27,775 nt of DNA from Nitrososphaera sp035547955. Lineage in GTDB: Archaea > Thermoproteota > Nitrososphaeria > Nitrososphaerales > Nitrososphaeraceae. Position 1 is the stretch's first letter. The number at the start of each line of letters is the position of its first letter. Location: NCBI GenBank assembly GCA_035547955.1, contig DASZTR010000021.1, positions 1 through 27,775 of the forward strand, given 5' to 3'. The notes beneath the pieces were generated by a model that saw only the letters and a program-made list of their open reading frames with translations, did no database searches and was not told where the DNA came from. This document shows positions 14,776-22,532 of the stretch, in pieces. A program made the position numbers and the translations under genes.

Positions 14776-17700
14776 TTAGGCCTTGGCCCAGAAGCCCGGC
14801 CTTCTTTCGTATATCCTGCCCTCGCGGTTGAACTTGCTTATTTGTGACCTTGCCTCTTCTTCATCAAACCTGCCCGTCTTGACTAGCTCTGCGACTAGGT
14901 TCTTGTCCTCGACTTCGTTGTTGTCGGGGCCTGAAATCCCATTGAACACTTCCATGAACAGCTTTTGCTTTGACACCTCGCTCTGCGGCTTGCCGTACAG
15001 CACTCCCACGTCCATCTTGCCAGTGTTGACGTCGACCCCGGCGGTCTTCAGCATCTGGTCGACAAGATAGATGGCGCGCTTGGCGTCATCGGCGTCTACT
15101 TTGTCCTTAAGCAGGATCCTTGCGCGGGCGGTAGCAAGTCTGACCAGGCCCTCGAGCTGCCTTGGTGTGACGGTGATCATGCCCTCCGACTCTGCCTTTC
15201 TCATGTCCATGTAATAGCCCCTGATGATGTCTATTGCTTCCGACGTGAGGGAAGGCTCCAGACGCTTGGCATATGTAAGGTACTTGGAGAAAAGGTCGAT
15301 GTCTATTGCAGGCTTGGCCGCGTGAGCGACGTCCTTGTGTATTTCCAATATGTGGCTTGCGATCAAGTTGTCCTTGTCCTTCTCGGGGATGTCCCGGACT
15401 ATGAATATCAGGTCAAACCTTGTCAGGAGCGGCACAGGCAGGTTCACGTTTTCCGTGATGTTCTTGTACGGGTCGTACTTGCCGTACATCGGGTTCGCGG
15501 CTGAGAGTATCGACGTCCTTGCGTTCAGCGTCGCGACGATGCCCCCCTTTGCGACCGAGCAGGTCTGCTGCTCCATGACCTCGTGAAGCGCCGAGCGGTC
15601 TTCTGCCTTTATCTTGTCAAATTCGTCGATGCAATTGTGAATGTACACGAGTGACGCTTCATAGTTGTGATATTTCCCGACGCTCAGGTCGTATACATAG
15701 CCGTCGTATGGCACCCTCTCTGTTTTGACCACCTTTTCAGTGCCTCTTTCGATGTTCTTGGGTGTCACAATGTCAGAAGTGTTTTCATGCTGCGCCTTGG
15801 CACTAAATGGCATGATTCCTTCAGTAAATCGCCGGAGATCCTGCCCTGTTATCTGTATTATTGGAAGGCCCTTTTTAGTCCTGAGTACCCTTGCGTAAAC
15901 GCCCAGCCGACGCAGCGAGTATAACATGACGCGCAGCTCGTGGTCGGAAGTAGTTGGTTGCATCCTTGCAGAGTAAACCTTGCCATGCTCATGGCTAAAT
16001 TCGCCATTGGTGTCAAAGACGCCCGCTATAAATGACCAGAGCGAGCTGTCGTTGAGCAACAAGATGTTGTCTATGGAGGGGCTTTTGATCAGGAACCTTG
16101 TCCGCCGCAGGAACGAGTTATCAGTGATTCGGAGATGGAACATCCTAGACACCAGAACGTATTTGCCAAGCGTCCCGACCCTGTCGCCCTTGTCGTACAA
16201 TACAAAGACGCCCGGCAGGTTCTTCTGGATATTGCGTATGATGTCGAAATTGACATTTGACTGGCTTATGGCAATGCTATGCGCGGTGAAGCTCCCGTCG
16301 CCGTAGGCGCAACCAACTACGTAGGCTTGTTCAGGGGTCACGTCCAAAGTGTACGCGGGCTTGAATATCCTGACAGGTGCCCTGAGCACATCACCGGCCT
16401 TGATGTCGCCGGCCTTTATCCACAGGTTCTTGACGTTCGTGGTGCGCCTCAGCAGGTGCTCCGGCGTCACCTCAAGAGTAAGGCCGGATGCAAAGGTCAA
16501 CCTGACGATTTCTCCAGCGTATCTCTTCCTCATTATTGCAAAGGCGCTGCCCTCGATGTCTGCACGGATCTTGCTGTCGTAAATCCCAACGGGGATCAGC
16601 TCCTGCTTTGCCTCCCGGCCTGATTTCGTGATATAAGTCTGGCTCTTCACTTTATCCCAGAGCTGCCCGATTGGCACTAACGCGTAACCGGTGTAAATCT
16701 CGGTATTTTCCGTCATGCAGACTAGGCCTTGATCACCCAAAACCACGGCTCCAGCTTCGAGCATCATAATTCCGGATTTATCGCGGATAACTGCGGCAGT
16801 GAGGCCAGCCGCTGTAGAGCCCCTGCCAGACGTGTACAACCCCCTTGGAGCGATTTTTGCTGCAAACTTTAGCATCTCGCTCTTGGCGGTATTGTGCGAT
16901 ACTATTCCATTGGCAATAAACTTGTGCGACGCAGGAATCTCTACGTCATACACGTCTTCGGGTTCCTCATGGAAGATAACCCTTACAATTTTTTCATATT
17001 CTTCATCGTGGACCTTGTTGCGCCTGAATTCAAGTGCCCACCAGACCAAGTCAGCCAGTTTTGCTGATTTGGCTGCAGACGCAAACCCAATGTGTTTTGA
17101 ATATTTGATAATCGATGGCCCGCTCCGGATGACCAGGTTGTTTCCCGTCTGGTGCTGAATGATTCTTGCATGTATGCCAAATCGCAACAACAAGAGCTGG
17201 ACATCCCTTAGCAGCTCGACGTGGATCGACTTTAGTAGTATTGCACGACGTGCTCGTCCCTTATTGAATACGGTGCCATTAGCCTCAAACAGCCATTTCA
17301 GGTACGAGGATACCACGCTGTTTTTAGACTGAAGAATGAGAGCAGGCGCCCTTTTGGTTGATCCTTCGATGAACGAGAGCATCTCCACAACGTTTCGAAA
17401 GTCGTACTCCACATTTATCGTGTACATGGTCCTGACCGCCTGCCTGCCGTTGCCCATGACGACAATCTGTCCGGGATCACCTTTCCTCGTCAGCCGGGGC
17501 TCTATACCAAACAAGTTTTGGCTCATTGTAAGCAATGGCTGCAATAGTGTATCTTCTTCTTTCTGCGATACGATGAACCCAAACTTGTATCCCTTCATCC
17601 TCGACCACCCGTCGCCAGTAAGAAAGCCCATGAATGCGGCCAATTCCTCGTCCAGAAATTCGGGCACTTTTCCAACATATTCGGCTCTAGTCACCGTCTT

Positions 17701-19071
17701 GAGGCGAGTTGGAACATAGTTTGTAATGCTGCATGGTATATGCGTTGCAACCTTTAGTTCGTCGCCAGCTTGCATTTCATCAAGCCTCTTCCACCCTTTT
17801 CGGGTAAGCAGAGGGTGATTGTAGGTGCCGACTATGCTCTTCCCAGTGTCTGTTATGATCTCTATGACTTTTTGCTTTTTATACTTATGAAACACGGTTG
17901 CAACGTCATCACCTTCATCATTTTGCATCCTGACATCTATTTTGTCAAGATGGTTCGCGCCAAGCGAAGCAAGGTCGACCATGCTGCCATCTGCCAGAAC
18001 TACTTTTGACGATCCTCGCAGGCAGCCGGGATCTCCTACAAGGAGCACGTTGATGTCGCCCCTGCGCGTCGAGCCGTCTTCCAGCTTTTTCGTCACAGAG
18101 CCGACTATCAGCAGAAGTATAGACTCTTTGATTACCTCCTGTCCGTATATGTGAGGCGCAAACGATGCGACCAGCTTCTCATAGGCGTCGGGCTTGCTGC
18201 CTATGGCCTGTATCTGGCGCTCGTCCTCGGTGCTTATCGCAATCCTTTCGACCGTGCGGGTGTCCTTGCTCCCCGCCCTGCCTCCCAGGTACTCGATGTT
18301 GTTCCCCTCCATGCGCAGGCGGAACAGGCTCGTCTTTGATTGTGGCGCCGCCTGCTCCTGCTCTATGCGTATTATGCCGGTCAGCATTATCCTGTCGCCC
18401 GGCCTGCACTGGTCCACGAGGTCGCCCATCACTGTGACTTCGACATAGTGCGGCAGTTGCCCGGCAGGAAGGTCTTCCGGGAGCTCTTGCAAGCGCACCA
18501 TCTGGAAGTCTATGAATATGCTGTTTTCAGGGTCCATGTCCAGCTCTTTTTCTCCGCACGCGTTGCACTTGGACGGCTTTTTCAACACCAGGCCTTTTAG
18601 AGTCGCCTCGGTGACTGCGTTGCAGTTGGTGCACTTGTAGGCTACCTTTTTCGCAAGCGGCTTGACCTCCGACGAGCGCACGACCATACCTGAAACGCTC
18701 ACTAGCTTGTCTATGAGCTCGGCGTTGATGTCCCGGAGCCCCTTCTGGACGGTGTAGTTGCCTATCCTGACCTTTATCCTGTCATGGATTTCCTGTTCAT
18801 AGTCATGGTGTATTTCGCGCAGTATCGCAAGCGCGGCCTCATTGAACGCCTCGAGCATTTCATCTGGCTTGTGCGTCAGCTGCTTTGCCAGGTCGGGGCT
18901 GTACGAGTCAAAGTCGATGTAGTCGACTACGAGCGACTGTGCACCTGACGCCATCATGTTGTTTATGCGGTCAAAATAGCGAAAGTTGCCTTCCCTGTCC
19001 CTGAACGCCTGTAAAAACTCCTTCAGGTTATCCGCAAGTGCGGCGGATGTTGTTTGTTGTTGCTCAGCCAA
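14776..19071 (-). CDS. mcm: MCM replicative helicase precursor with two inteins
   Basis: MCM is the hexameric 3'-5' replicative helicase. The precursor has 1431 residues; removing two inteins leaves 691, the normal archaeal length. The N-terminal domain (1-270) has a zinc site Cys147, Cys150, Cys169, Cys172. Walker A reads GDPG (346-349), is interrupted by intein 1 (350-727) and resumes TAKS at 728. Walker B is GDQGLV (779-784), interrupted by intein 2 (785-1146), resuming CIDEFDK at 1147. The sensor 1 region LSAANP and arginine finger LTRFD (1216-1220) follow. A C-terminal winged helix spans about 1365-1431. Translation starts at TTG 19071, overlapping the end of the GINS gene by eight bases. 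Activity must depend on correct splicing at both sites, because each intein splits an ATP-binding motif. Confidence 0.96.
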   Translation of the reverse strand: MAEQQQTTSAALADNLKEFLQAFRDREGNFRYFDRINNMMASGAQSLVVDYIDFDSYSPDLAKQLTHKPDEMLEAFNEAALAILREIHHDYEQEIHDRIKVRIGNYTVQKGLRDINAELIDKLVSVSGMVVRSSEVKPLAKKVAYKCTNCNAVTEATLKGLVLKKPSKCNACGEKELDMDPENSIFIDFQMVRLQELPEDLPAGQLPHYVEVTVMGDLVDQCRPGDRIMLTGIIRIEQEQAAPQSKTSLFRLRMEGNNIEYLGGRAGSKDTRTVERIAISTEDERQIQAIGSKPDAYEKLVASFAPHIYGQEVIKESILLLIVGSVTKKLEDGSTRRGDINVLLVGDPGCLRGSSKVVLADGSMVDLASLGANHLDKIDVRMQNDEGDDVATVFHKYKKQKVIEIITDTGKSIVGTYNHPLLTRKGWKRLDEMQAGDELKVATHIPCSITNYVPTRLKTVTRAEYVGKVPEFLDEELAAFMGFLTGDGWSRMKGYKFGFIVSQKEEDTLLQPLLTMSQNLFGIEPRLTRKGDPGQIVVMGNGRQAVRTMYTINVEYDFRNVVEMLSFIEGSTKRAPALILQSKNSVVSSYLKWLFEANGTVFNKGRARRAILLKSIHVELLRDVQLLLLRFGIHARIIQHQTGNNLVIRSGPSIIKYSKHIGFASAAKSAKLADLVWWALEFRRNKVHDEEYEKIVRVIFHEEPEDVYDVEIPASHKFIANGIVSHNTAKSEMLKFAAKIAPRGLYTSGRGSTAAGLTAAVIRDKSGIMMLEAGAVVLGDQGLVCMTENTEIYTGYALVPIGQLWDKVKSQTYITKSGREAKQELIPVGIYDSKIRADIEGSAFAIMRKRYAGEIVRLTFASGLTLEVTPEHLLRRTTNVKNLWIKAGDIKAGDVLRAPVRIFKPAYTLDVTPEQAYVVGCAYGDGSFTAHSIAISQSNVNFDIIRNIQKNLPGVFVLYDKGDRVGTLGKYVLVSRMFHLRITDNSFLRRTRFLIKSPSIDNILLLNDSSLWSFIAGVFDTNGEFSHEHGKVYSARMQPTTSDHELRVMLYSLRRLGVYARVLRTKKGLPIIQITGQDLRRFTEGIMPFSAKAQHENTSDIVTPKNIERGTEKVVKTERVPYDGYVYDLSVGKYHNYEASLVYIHNCIDEFDKIKAEDRSALHEVMEQQTCSVAKGGIVATLNARTSILSAANPMYGKYDPYKNITENVNLPVPLLTRFDLIFIVRDIPEKDKDNLIASHILEIHKDVAHAAKPAIDIDLFSKYLTYAKRLEPSLTSEAIDIIRGYYMDMRKAESEGMITVTPRQLEGLVRLATARARILLKDKVDADDAKRAIYLVDQMLKTAGVDVNTGKMDVGVLYGKPQSEVSKQKLFMEVFNGISGPDNNEVEDKNLVAELVKTGRFDEEEARSQISKFNREGRIYERRPGFWAKA
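15634..16719 (-). other. Intein 2 in MCM Walker B, with LAGLIDADG endonuclease
   Basis: The intein has 362 residues, from Cys785 to Asn1146. Splicing block A begins CMTENTEIYTGY. Block B is EVTPEHLL with Thr869 and His872. Block C is VVGCAYGDGSF (918-928) and block E is FIAGVFDTNGEF (1014-1025), the two LAGLIDADG helices with acidic residues Asp925 and Asp1020. Blocks F and G read YVYDLSVGKYHNY and end YIHN, followed by Cys as the first extein residue. All splicing residues are present. Both endonuclease motifs keep an acidic end, so homing activity is possible. The host site is GDQGLV|CIDEFDK. Confidence 0.93.
16891..18024 (-). other. Intein 1 in MCM Walker A, with LAGLIDADG endonuclease
   Basis: The intein has 378 residues, from Cys350 to Asn727. 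Block A begins CLRGSSKVVLADG and block B is GTYNHPLLT (His419). Block C is FMGFLTGDGW (480-489) with Asp487. Block E is YLKWLFEANGTV (590-601) with a Glu in the active position. Blocks F and G are VYDVEIPASHKF and GIVSHN, with Thr728 as the first extein residue. The insertion lies in GDPG|TAKS, a known hot spot for archaeal MCM inteins. Both splicing and endonuclease motifs look intact. It shares little beyond motifs with intein 2, so the two probably arrived separately. Confidence 0.94.
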
Positions 19072-19627
19072 ATTTTTTCAAAACACCCTTTTTGAATTTC
19101 ATCGACGCCTCATGTATGGTGCGGTACAGCTCTTTTTCCTCTGCGGCAAGACGGCCTTCTAGCTCTGCCGACAGCGGCGACGCGGCTGCCAGTTTTACTA
19201 TTTTTTCAAGGCGCGAAGCGACAAACGTGTTTAGCGATACTACTAGGTTTTCGCGCTCGCGTTCCCTCAGCGTGTCAAGGTGGTCGTTTACCCGCACGTA
19301 AAAGTCGATGTCTATGCCAGATAGGTCGTGCGGCCTTGCGATGCGCTCGCGGTTCAGGGTTCTTGAGATGTAGCCGGCGGCGTCGGTCGACTGGATCTCG
19401 ATTGCGCCCTGCTCGGCGAGTATCTTGGCGACCCAGCGCGGGAGCGCGGACATGTCGCCTTCTTTTGCGTCTATCGCGACCGCTCCGACAGCCATCTTGA
19501 CGTCCCGCTTGTATGATATGCGGACCTCTTCGTTCATGTAGCCGACATTGTATGCTCCCTGTACGGTTTCAATGCTGCTATTACTACCACTGTCATTCAT
19601 GTCGGCGGCTGGCTGATCGGCGGCCAT
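19064..19627 (-). CDS. GINS complex subunit (Gins23-like)
   Basis: GINS binds MCM and Cdc45/RecJ-like protein to form the active CMG-type helicase. The protein has 187 residues from ATG 19627 (TTG 19636 would add three). A polar, probably disordered head is followed by a beta-rich B-domain (about 30-75: VRISYKRDVKMAVGAVAI, then ALPRWVAKILAEQGAIEI). A long helical A-domain follows (about 100-185). The B-then-A order is that of Gins23 rather than Gins51. The family assignment rests on this pattern and on position directly before mcm, with which it overlaps by eight bases; sequence conservation in this family is low. It heads the gins-mcm-protease transcript from a clear TATA box. Confidence 0.82.
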   Translation of the reverse strand: MAADQPAADMNDSGSNSSIETVQGAYNVGYMNEEVRISYKRDVKMAVGAVAIDAKEGDMSALPRWVAKILAEQGAIEIQSTDAAGYISRTLNRERIARPHDLSGIDIDFYVRVNDHLDTLRERERENLVVSLNTFVASRLEKIVKLAAASPLSAELEGRLAAEEKELYRTIHEASMKFKKGVLKKFG

Positions 19628-19656
19628 GTTAGGCAAATTGTAAGAGCTTGTGTTCA

Positions 19657-19667
19657 GTTATATCTTT
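19657..19667 (-). promoter_or_regulatory. TATA box of the gins-mcm operon
   Basis: The minus strand reads aaagatataac, centred about 26 bases before TTG 19636 and 35 before ATG 19627. Transcription would begin at or a few bases before the start codon. The divergent RFC gene has its own TATA some 90 bases away, so the 150-base spacer holds two back-to-back promoters. Confidence 0.5.
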
Positions 19668-19749
19668 TGTCAGGACGATTATAGCTGAGCTCTCAGCTAG
19701 ATTAATCGAGCTGCGATAGGACAAGCTTTTCATTGCTTGCAGCAGCAAT

Positions 19750-19757
19750 CTATTAAT
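19750..19757 (+). promoter_or_regulatory. TATA box of the RFC small subunit gene
   Basis: The sequence ctattaat is centred about 22 bases before ATG 19775 and 30 before TTG 19783. It predicts a transcript with almost no leader. Confidence 0.45.
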
Positions 19758-19774
19758 CCGTTAAAGACTGGAAA

Positions 19775-19858
19775 ATGGTTGCTTGTCGTCATCATCGTCA
19801 TCGTCATCAGCAGTGTCGGCATCGACAACAACTAAAAAGAGCGACCTTACCAACCTAA
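19775..19858 (+). other. Short overlapping upstream reading frame
   Basis: A 27-codon frame opens at the first ATG behind the TATA box and reads the tcatcg-type repeat in the His/Arg frame (ACRHHRHRHQQC). It ends in TAA that shares one base with ATG 19858, the internal Met of the RFC frame (TAATG). It overlaps the Ser-rich RFC head out of frame. It may be chance, or a leader that couples translation to a shorter RFC. Confidence 0.25.
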
Positions 19859-20841
19859 TGTGGACTGAGAAGTACAGGCCACAGAAGCTGGAGGACGTTA
19901 TAGGCCAGAAGGATATCATCAGAGGCATTTCAAACCTCATCAAGGGTCGCGACCTGCCGCACATGCTGTTTTCTGGACCCGCCGGCGTAGGTAAGACCAC
20001 GGCTGCGCTCTGCATTGTAAAGGAGTTGTTTGGTACAAGCTGGAGGGACAACGTGCTCCAGCTCAACGCATCCGACGAGCGGGGCATAAAGATGGTGCGC
20101 GAAAAGGTCAAAGAGTTTACGAGGTGGGGCTCCCCCACTGGCGAGCAGGAGACAAAAGAGCTCTTCAAGATAATAATCCTTGACGAGGCAGACGAAATGA
20201 CATCAGAGGCGCAGACCGCCTTGCGCAGGATGATGGAAGACGGCGCAAGGACCACGCGCTTTATCATAATCTGCAATTATCTGTCGCAGATAATCGAGCC
20301 GATACAGAGCAGGTGCGTCGTCTTTAGGTTCACGCGCCTGCCAAAGGAGGCGGTGCTTGAACACATGGAAGAGATCGCCAAAAAGGAAGGGATCAAATAT
20401 GACGAAAAGGCCCTCGTCCACGTCTATAACGCCACGGGTGGCGACATGCGCCACTCAATAAACATAATGCAAGCTGCAGCAGGGATGGGCGCGATAAATT
20501 CCGCCAACGTGACTTCCGCAATCGGGTTGTCTGGCAGGTCCAAGGTAGGCGACGTATTGAAACTGGCCCTTTCAGGCAAGTTCAACGAGGCCCGCGCAAA
20601 ACTGCTAGAGCTGACACAGGTGTACGGTATGTCCGAGGGCGACTTTATGAAATACGCAAGCCAGGAGGCGTACGAGATGGAGCTGGAAAACCCCGGCGAG
20701 CTTGCTGAGACGATGGCAGAATACGATTACAGGCTCGCGTCGGGCGCACACCCCGAGATACAGATGGCCGCACTCTTGGCGCGGCTTGGAAAACTGAGAA
20801 GTAATAGCATCAACAGCAACAATAAGAAGGACACTAGTTAG
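19783..20841 (+). CDS. rfcS: Replication factor C small subunit
   Basis: RFC is the AAA+ clamp loader that opens the PCNA ring at primer ends; the small subunit fills four of its five positions. Read from TTG 19783, the protein has 352 residues; from ATG 19858 it has 327, nearer the family norm. Residues 2-25 are Ser/Thr-rich and encoded by a tcatcg-type repeat. The core begins WTEKYRP (27-33). Walker A is GPAGVGKT (65-72), Walker B is IILDEADEM (131-139) and the sensor and SRC motif is IQSRC (174-178), the arginine finger that acts on the neighbouring subunit. The C-terminal collar is helical, and the tail is Asn/Ser/Lys-rich without a clear PIP box. The start is undecided between the two positions. 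Confidence 0.94.
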   Translation: MSSSSSSSSAVSASTTTKKSDLTNLMWTEKYRPQKLEDVIGQKDIIRGISNLIKGRDLPHMLFSGPAGVGKTTAALCIVKELFGTSWRDNVLQLNASDERGIKMVREKVKEFTRWGSPTGEQETKELFKIIILDEADEMTSEAQTALRRMMEDGARTTRFIIICNYLSQIIEPIQSRCVVFRFTRLPKEAVLEHMEEIAKKEGIKYDEKALVHVYNATGGDMRHSINIMQAAAGMGAINSANVTSAIGLSGRSKVGDVLKLALSGKFNEARAKLLELTQVYGMSEGDFMKYASQEAYEMELENPGELAETMAEYDYRLASGAHPEIQMAALLARLGKLRSNSINSNNKKDTS

Positions 20842-20874
20842 AATCTGTCTCCACTCACTTGTTGCATATACACC

Positions 20875-20905
20875 TGTACACATGTACGCGCGTACATGTA
20901 TGCGT
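20875..20905. repeat. 31-base alternating purine-pyrimidine tract with 20-base palindrome
   Basis: Every step from 20875 to 20905 alternates pyrimidine and purine. Within it, 20880-20899 is a perfect 20-base palindrome (acatgtacgc and its complement) centred on cgcg. It lies 34 bases past the RFC stop. It could be a protein site or cruciform/Z-DNA former. It has no following T-run and so is not a typical terminator. Confidence 0.7.
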
Positions 20906-21083
20906 TTCCGGCAATTTACTACCACTACAAGCGTAGTTGGAGGGGCGAGGCAGATATCTATCTAGCCAGTAGGTATATACTAGTTCTATTTTCGTACGAC
21001 AGGCTTTATCAGTAGCACGTGTACCTTGCAACAAAGATCTACTTACAATAATAATAAACTACTTTGCCTGCCCAAAAAAAATA

Positions 21084-21176
21084 ATGGTGGGCTTGAAAAA
21101 ACAGTTCAGATGGCAAAAGAAAAACAGTGGCACAGATAAAGATGTATGCATAATCTCTTGCCCATACAGTCTATGA
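21084..21176 (+). CDS. Possible 30-residue small protein
   Basis: An ATG lies about 30 bases after a TATA-like aataataaac (21049-21058) and opens 30 codons: a basic head (KKQFRWQKK) and a tail with two Cys (CIISC). It ends eight bases before the convergent zinc-ribbon gene's stop. No family is recognisable and a frame this short can occur by chance, so this is tentative. Confidence 0.18.
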   Translation: MVGLKKQFRWQKKNSGTDKDVCIISCPYSL

Positions 21177-21184
21177 GACGAGCT

Positions 21185-21457
21185 CTAATATTCTTCCTCG
21201 AATTCTTCTCCCGACTCTTCCTCTTCTACTTCCTCAAAGTCCTCTTCGAGCTCTTCGCGCTCCTCTGCACTCTTGTAGGGAAGGTCGGCTTCGCCGGGCG
21301 CGCCGCAGACAGGACACTTGAACTCAATGGTCTGGCCCTCAAGGTCAAGCGGGAATTCCTTCTGGAACACCTCGTCGCATTTTGAGCACACTAGCGTCGT
21401 TTGTATACTATCTTGGCTAAATTTGTGTGCCTGCACCCGGAAAGAAGTATTGGCCAA
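21185..21457 (-). CDS. Zinc-ribbon protein with acidic tail
   Basis: The protein has 90 residues from TTG 21457, the only start close to the TATA box. Cys24 and Cys27 (VCSKC) pair with Cys48 and Cys51 (KCPVCG) to make a single treble-clef or ribbon zinc site between about 20 and 58. The last 30 residues are almost all Glu with a few Asp and aromatic residues (EELEEDFEEVEEEESGEEFE). Such acidic tails occur in proteins that contact basic partners such as ribosomal or DNA-binding proteins; this is inference. It is encoded alone, convergent to RFC. I cannot name a function. Confidence 0.75.
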   Translation of the reverse strand: MANTSFRVQAHKFSQDSIQTTLVCSKCDEVFQKEFPLDLEGQTIEFKCPVCGAPGEADLPYKSAEEREELEEDFEEVEEEESGEEFEEEY

Positions 21458-21483
21458 TATTCGACTTGGTATAGGAATGCTGC

Positions 21484-21494
21484 TTTTTTATAAG
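21484..21494 (-). promoter_or_regulatory. TATA box of zinc-ribbon gene
   Basis: The minus strand reads cttataaaaaa, centred about 32 bases before TTG 21457. It is a strong match to archaeal TATA and supports that start with a leader of only a few bases. Confidence 0.55.
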
Positions 21495-21595
21495 CGTTCT
21501 CCCACCCTCGTTTCTGCTCGTGTATTAGATAGCAGTCAGCACAAGCTTACCAGATAAGATTGCAATATCGCACTTGGTAAGTTATTATTACTGAG

Positions 21596-21606
21596 GTTAA
21601 ATATTC
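21596..21606 (+). promoter_or_regulatory. TATA-like box of the pirin pseudogene
   Basis: The sequence ggttaaatatt is centred about 25 bases before ATG 21626. The promoter seems to have survived the decay of its gene, so transcription may continue. Confidence 0.4.
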
Positions 21607-21625
21607 CGTTACCTATCATAAAAGC

Positions 21626-22532
21626 ATGACAACAAGCCCAACTAAAAACACCAGGACGGTCAAGAAGGTTACAAAAAGCGTCACAATGGTGGAAGGCAAA
21701 GGATTTCTGGTCCGCAAATCATTCCCCACGAACGCGCTGATGTAATTTGGCCCGTTCCTGCTCCTTGACGAAATGGGCCCAAGGGATTACGGACCGGCAG
21801 AAACTAGGAGCGCGCCTGCCACCCTCACCGCGGCTTTGAGACAGCCACTTGTATGCTCAAAGGCAGCTTCCAGCGCAACTACTCTGGCAGCAATGCAGGC
21901 CGGTTAGGCCCTGGCGATGTCCAGTGGATGACTGCCGGCGCCGGCATGATACATTCTCAAATGCCATCAAAAGAATTCGTGGCTACGGAAGGGCGTCGGC
22001 ACGGGTTCCAGCTATGGGTTAACCTCCCAAGGCGCGACAAGTTGGTCAGTCCGCTCTACCAAGACATCCCTCCGGCTAAAATACCCGTCGTGGCAAGTGC
22101 GGAAAATGATTCTAGCGTGCGCATGATAGCAGGCGAGGCGCTTGGCAAAAATGCAGTCATCGAGACCCACACGCCCATAATGTAGCTACACCTTGGGCCA
22201 AGACCAAGCGCCAGAATAGTGCAGCAGGTTCCTGTGACTATAATGTGTTTGCGTACGTGGTCGAAGGTGAAGACGAGTTTGGAGATGGAAAAAAGCGCGT
22301 AAAGCGCGGCCAGGTGGCAATATTTTAGCTCGACGGCGACAACGTTGTGATCGCGTCTCCAAAGAAGGATGATGATGCAGCATCTAACCTGAGCGTGCTC
22401 TTGACAGATGGAGTCCCGCTCAACGAGCCTGTTTCAGTGTACGGGCCACTTGTCATGAACACGCAGGAGGAAATCTACCAAGCCATAAAGGACTATCGCA
22501 AAGGCAAGTTCGGCAGGATTATCGGCCTCTAG
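21626..22532 (+). pseudogene. Decayed pirin-family gene
   Basis: Pirins are two-domain cupin proteins with an iron site. The pieces together give a full-length pirin of about 300 residues, but the frame is broken five times. An in-frame TAA at 21743-21745 follows FLVRKSFPTNALM. A one-base loss near 21818 comes just before HPHRGFET, the iron-binding motif. A TAG at 22183-22185 follows ETHTPIM, a further one-base loss lies near 22234 before DYNVF, and a TAG at 22326-22328 falls inside VAIF-DGDNVV. Intact stretches include RLGPGDVQWMTAGAGMIHSQ and GFQLWVNLPRRDK, so the decay is recent. The end RKGKFGRIIGL matches the family's tail. It overlaps the end of the patatin gene by four bases. Sequencing error could explain one or two lesions but hardly five. 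Confidence 0.88.

Larger units (their letters stand above)
20842..21184. other. Spacer after RFC
   Basis: This spacer of 343 bases holds a 31-base alternating purine-pyrimidine tract with a perfect palindrome at its centre (20875-20905), an A-rich stretch near 21070-21110 and a possible 30-codon frame at 21084-21176. No RNA gene was recognised. Confidence 0.55.

Noticed and set aside
15634..18024. Separate homing endonuclease genes inside mcm
   Set aside because: The frame is continuous from extein to intein to extein and both inserts have full splicing ends, so they are inteins and not free-standing genes or introns.
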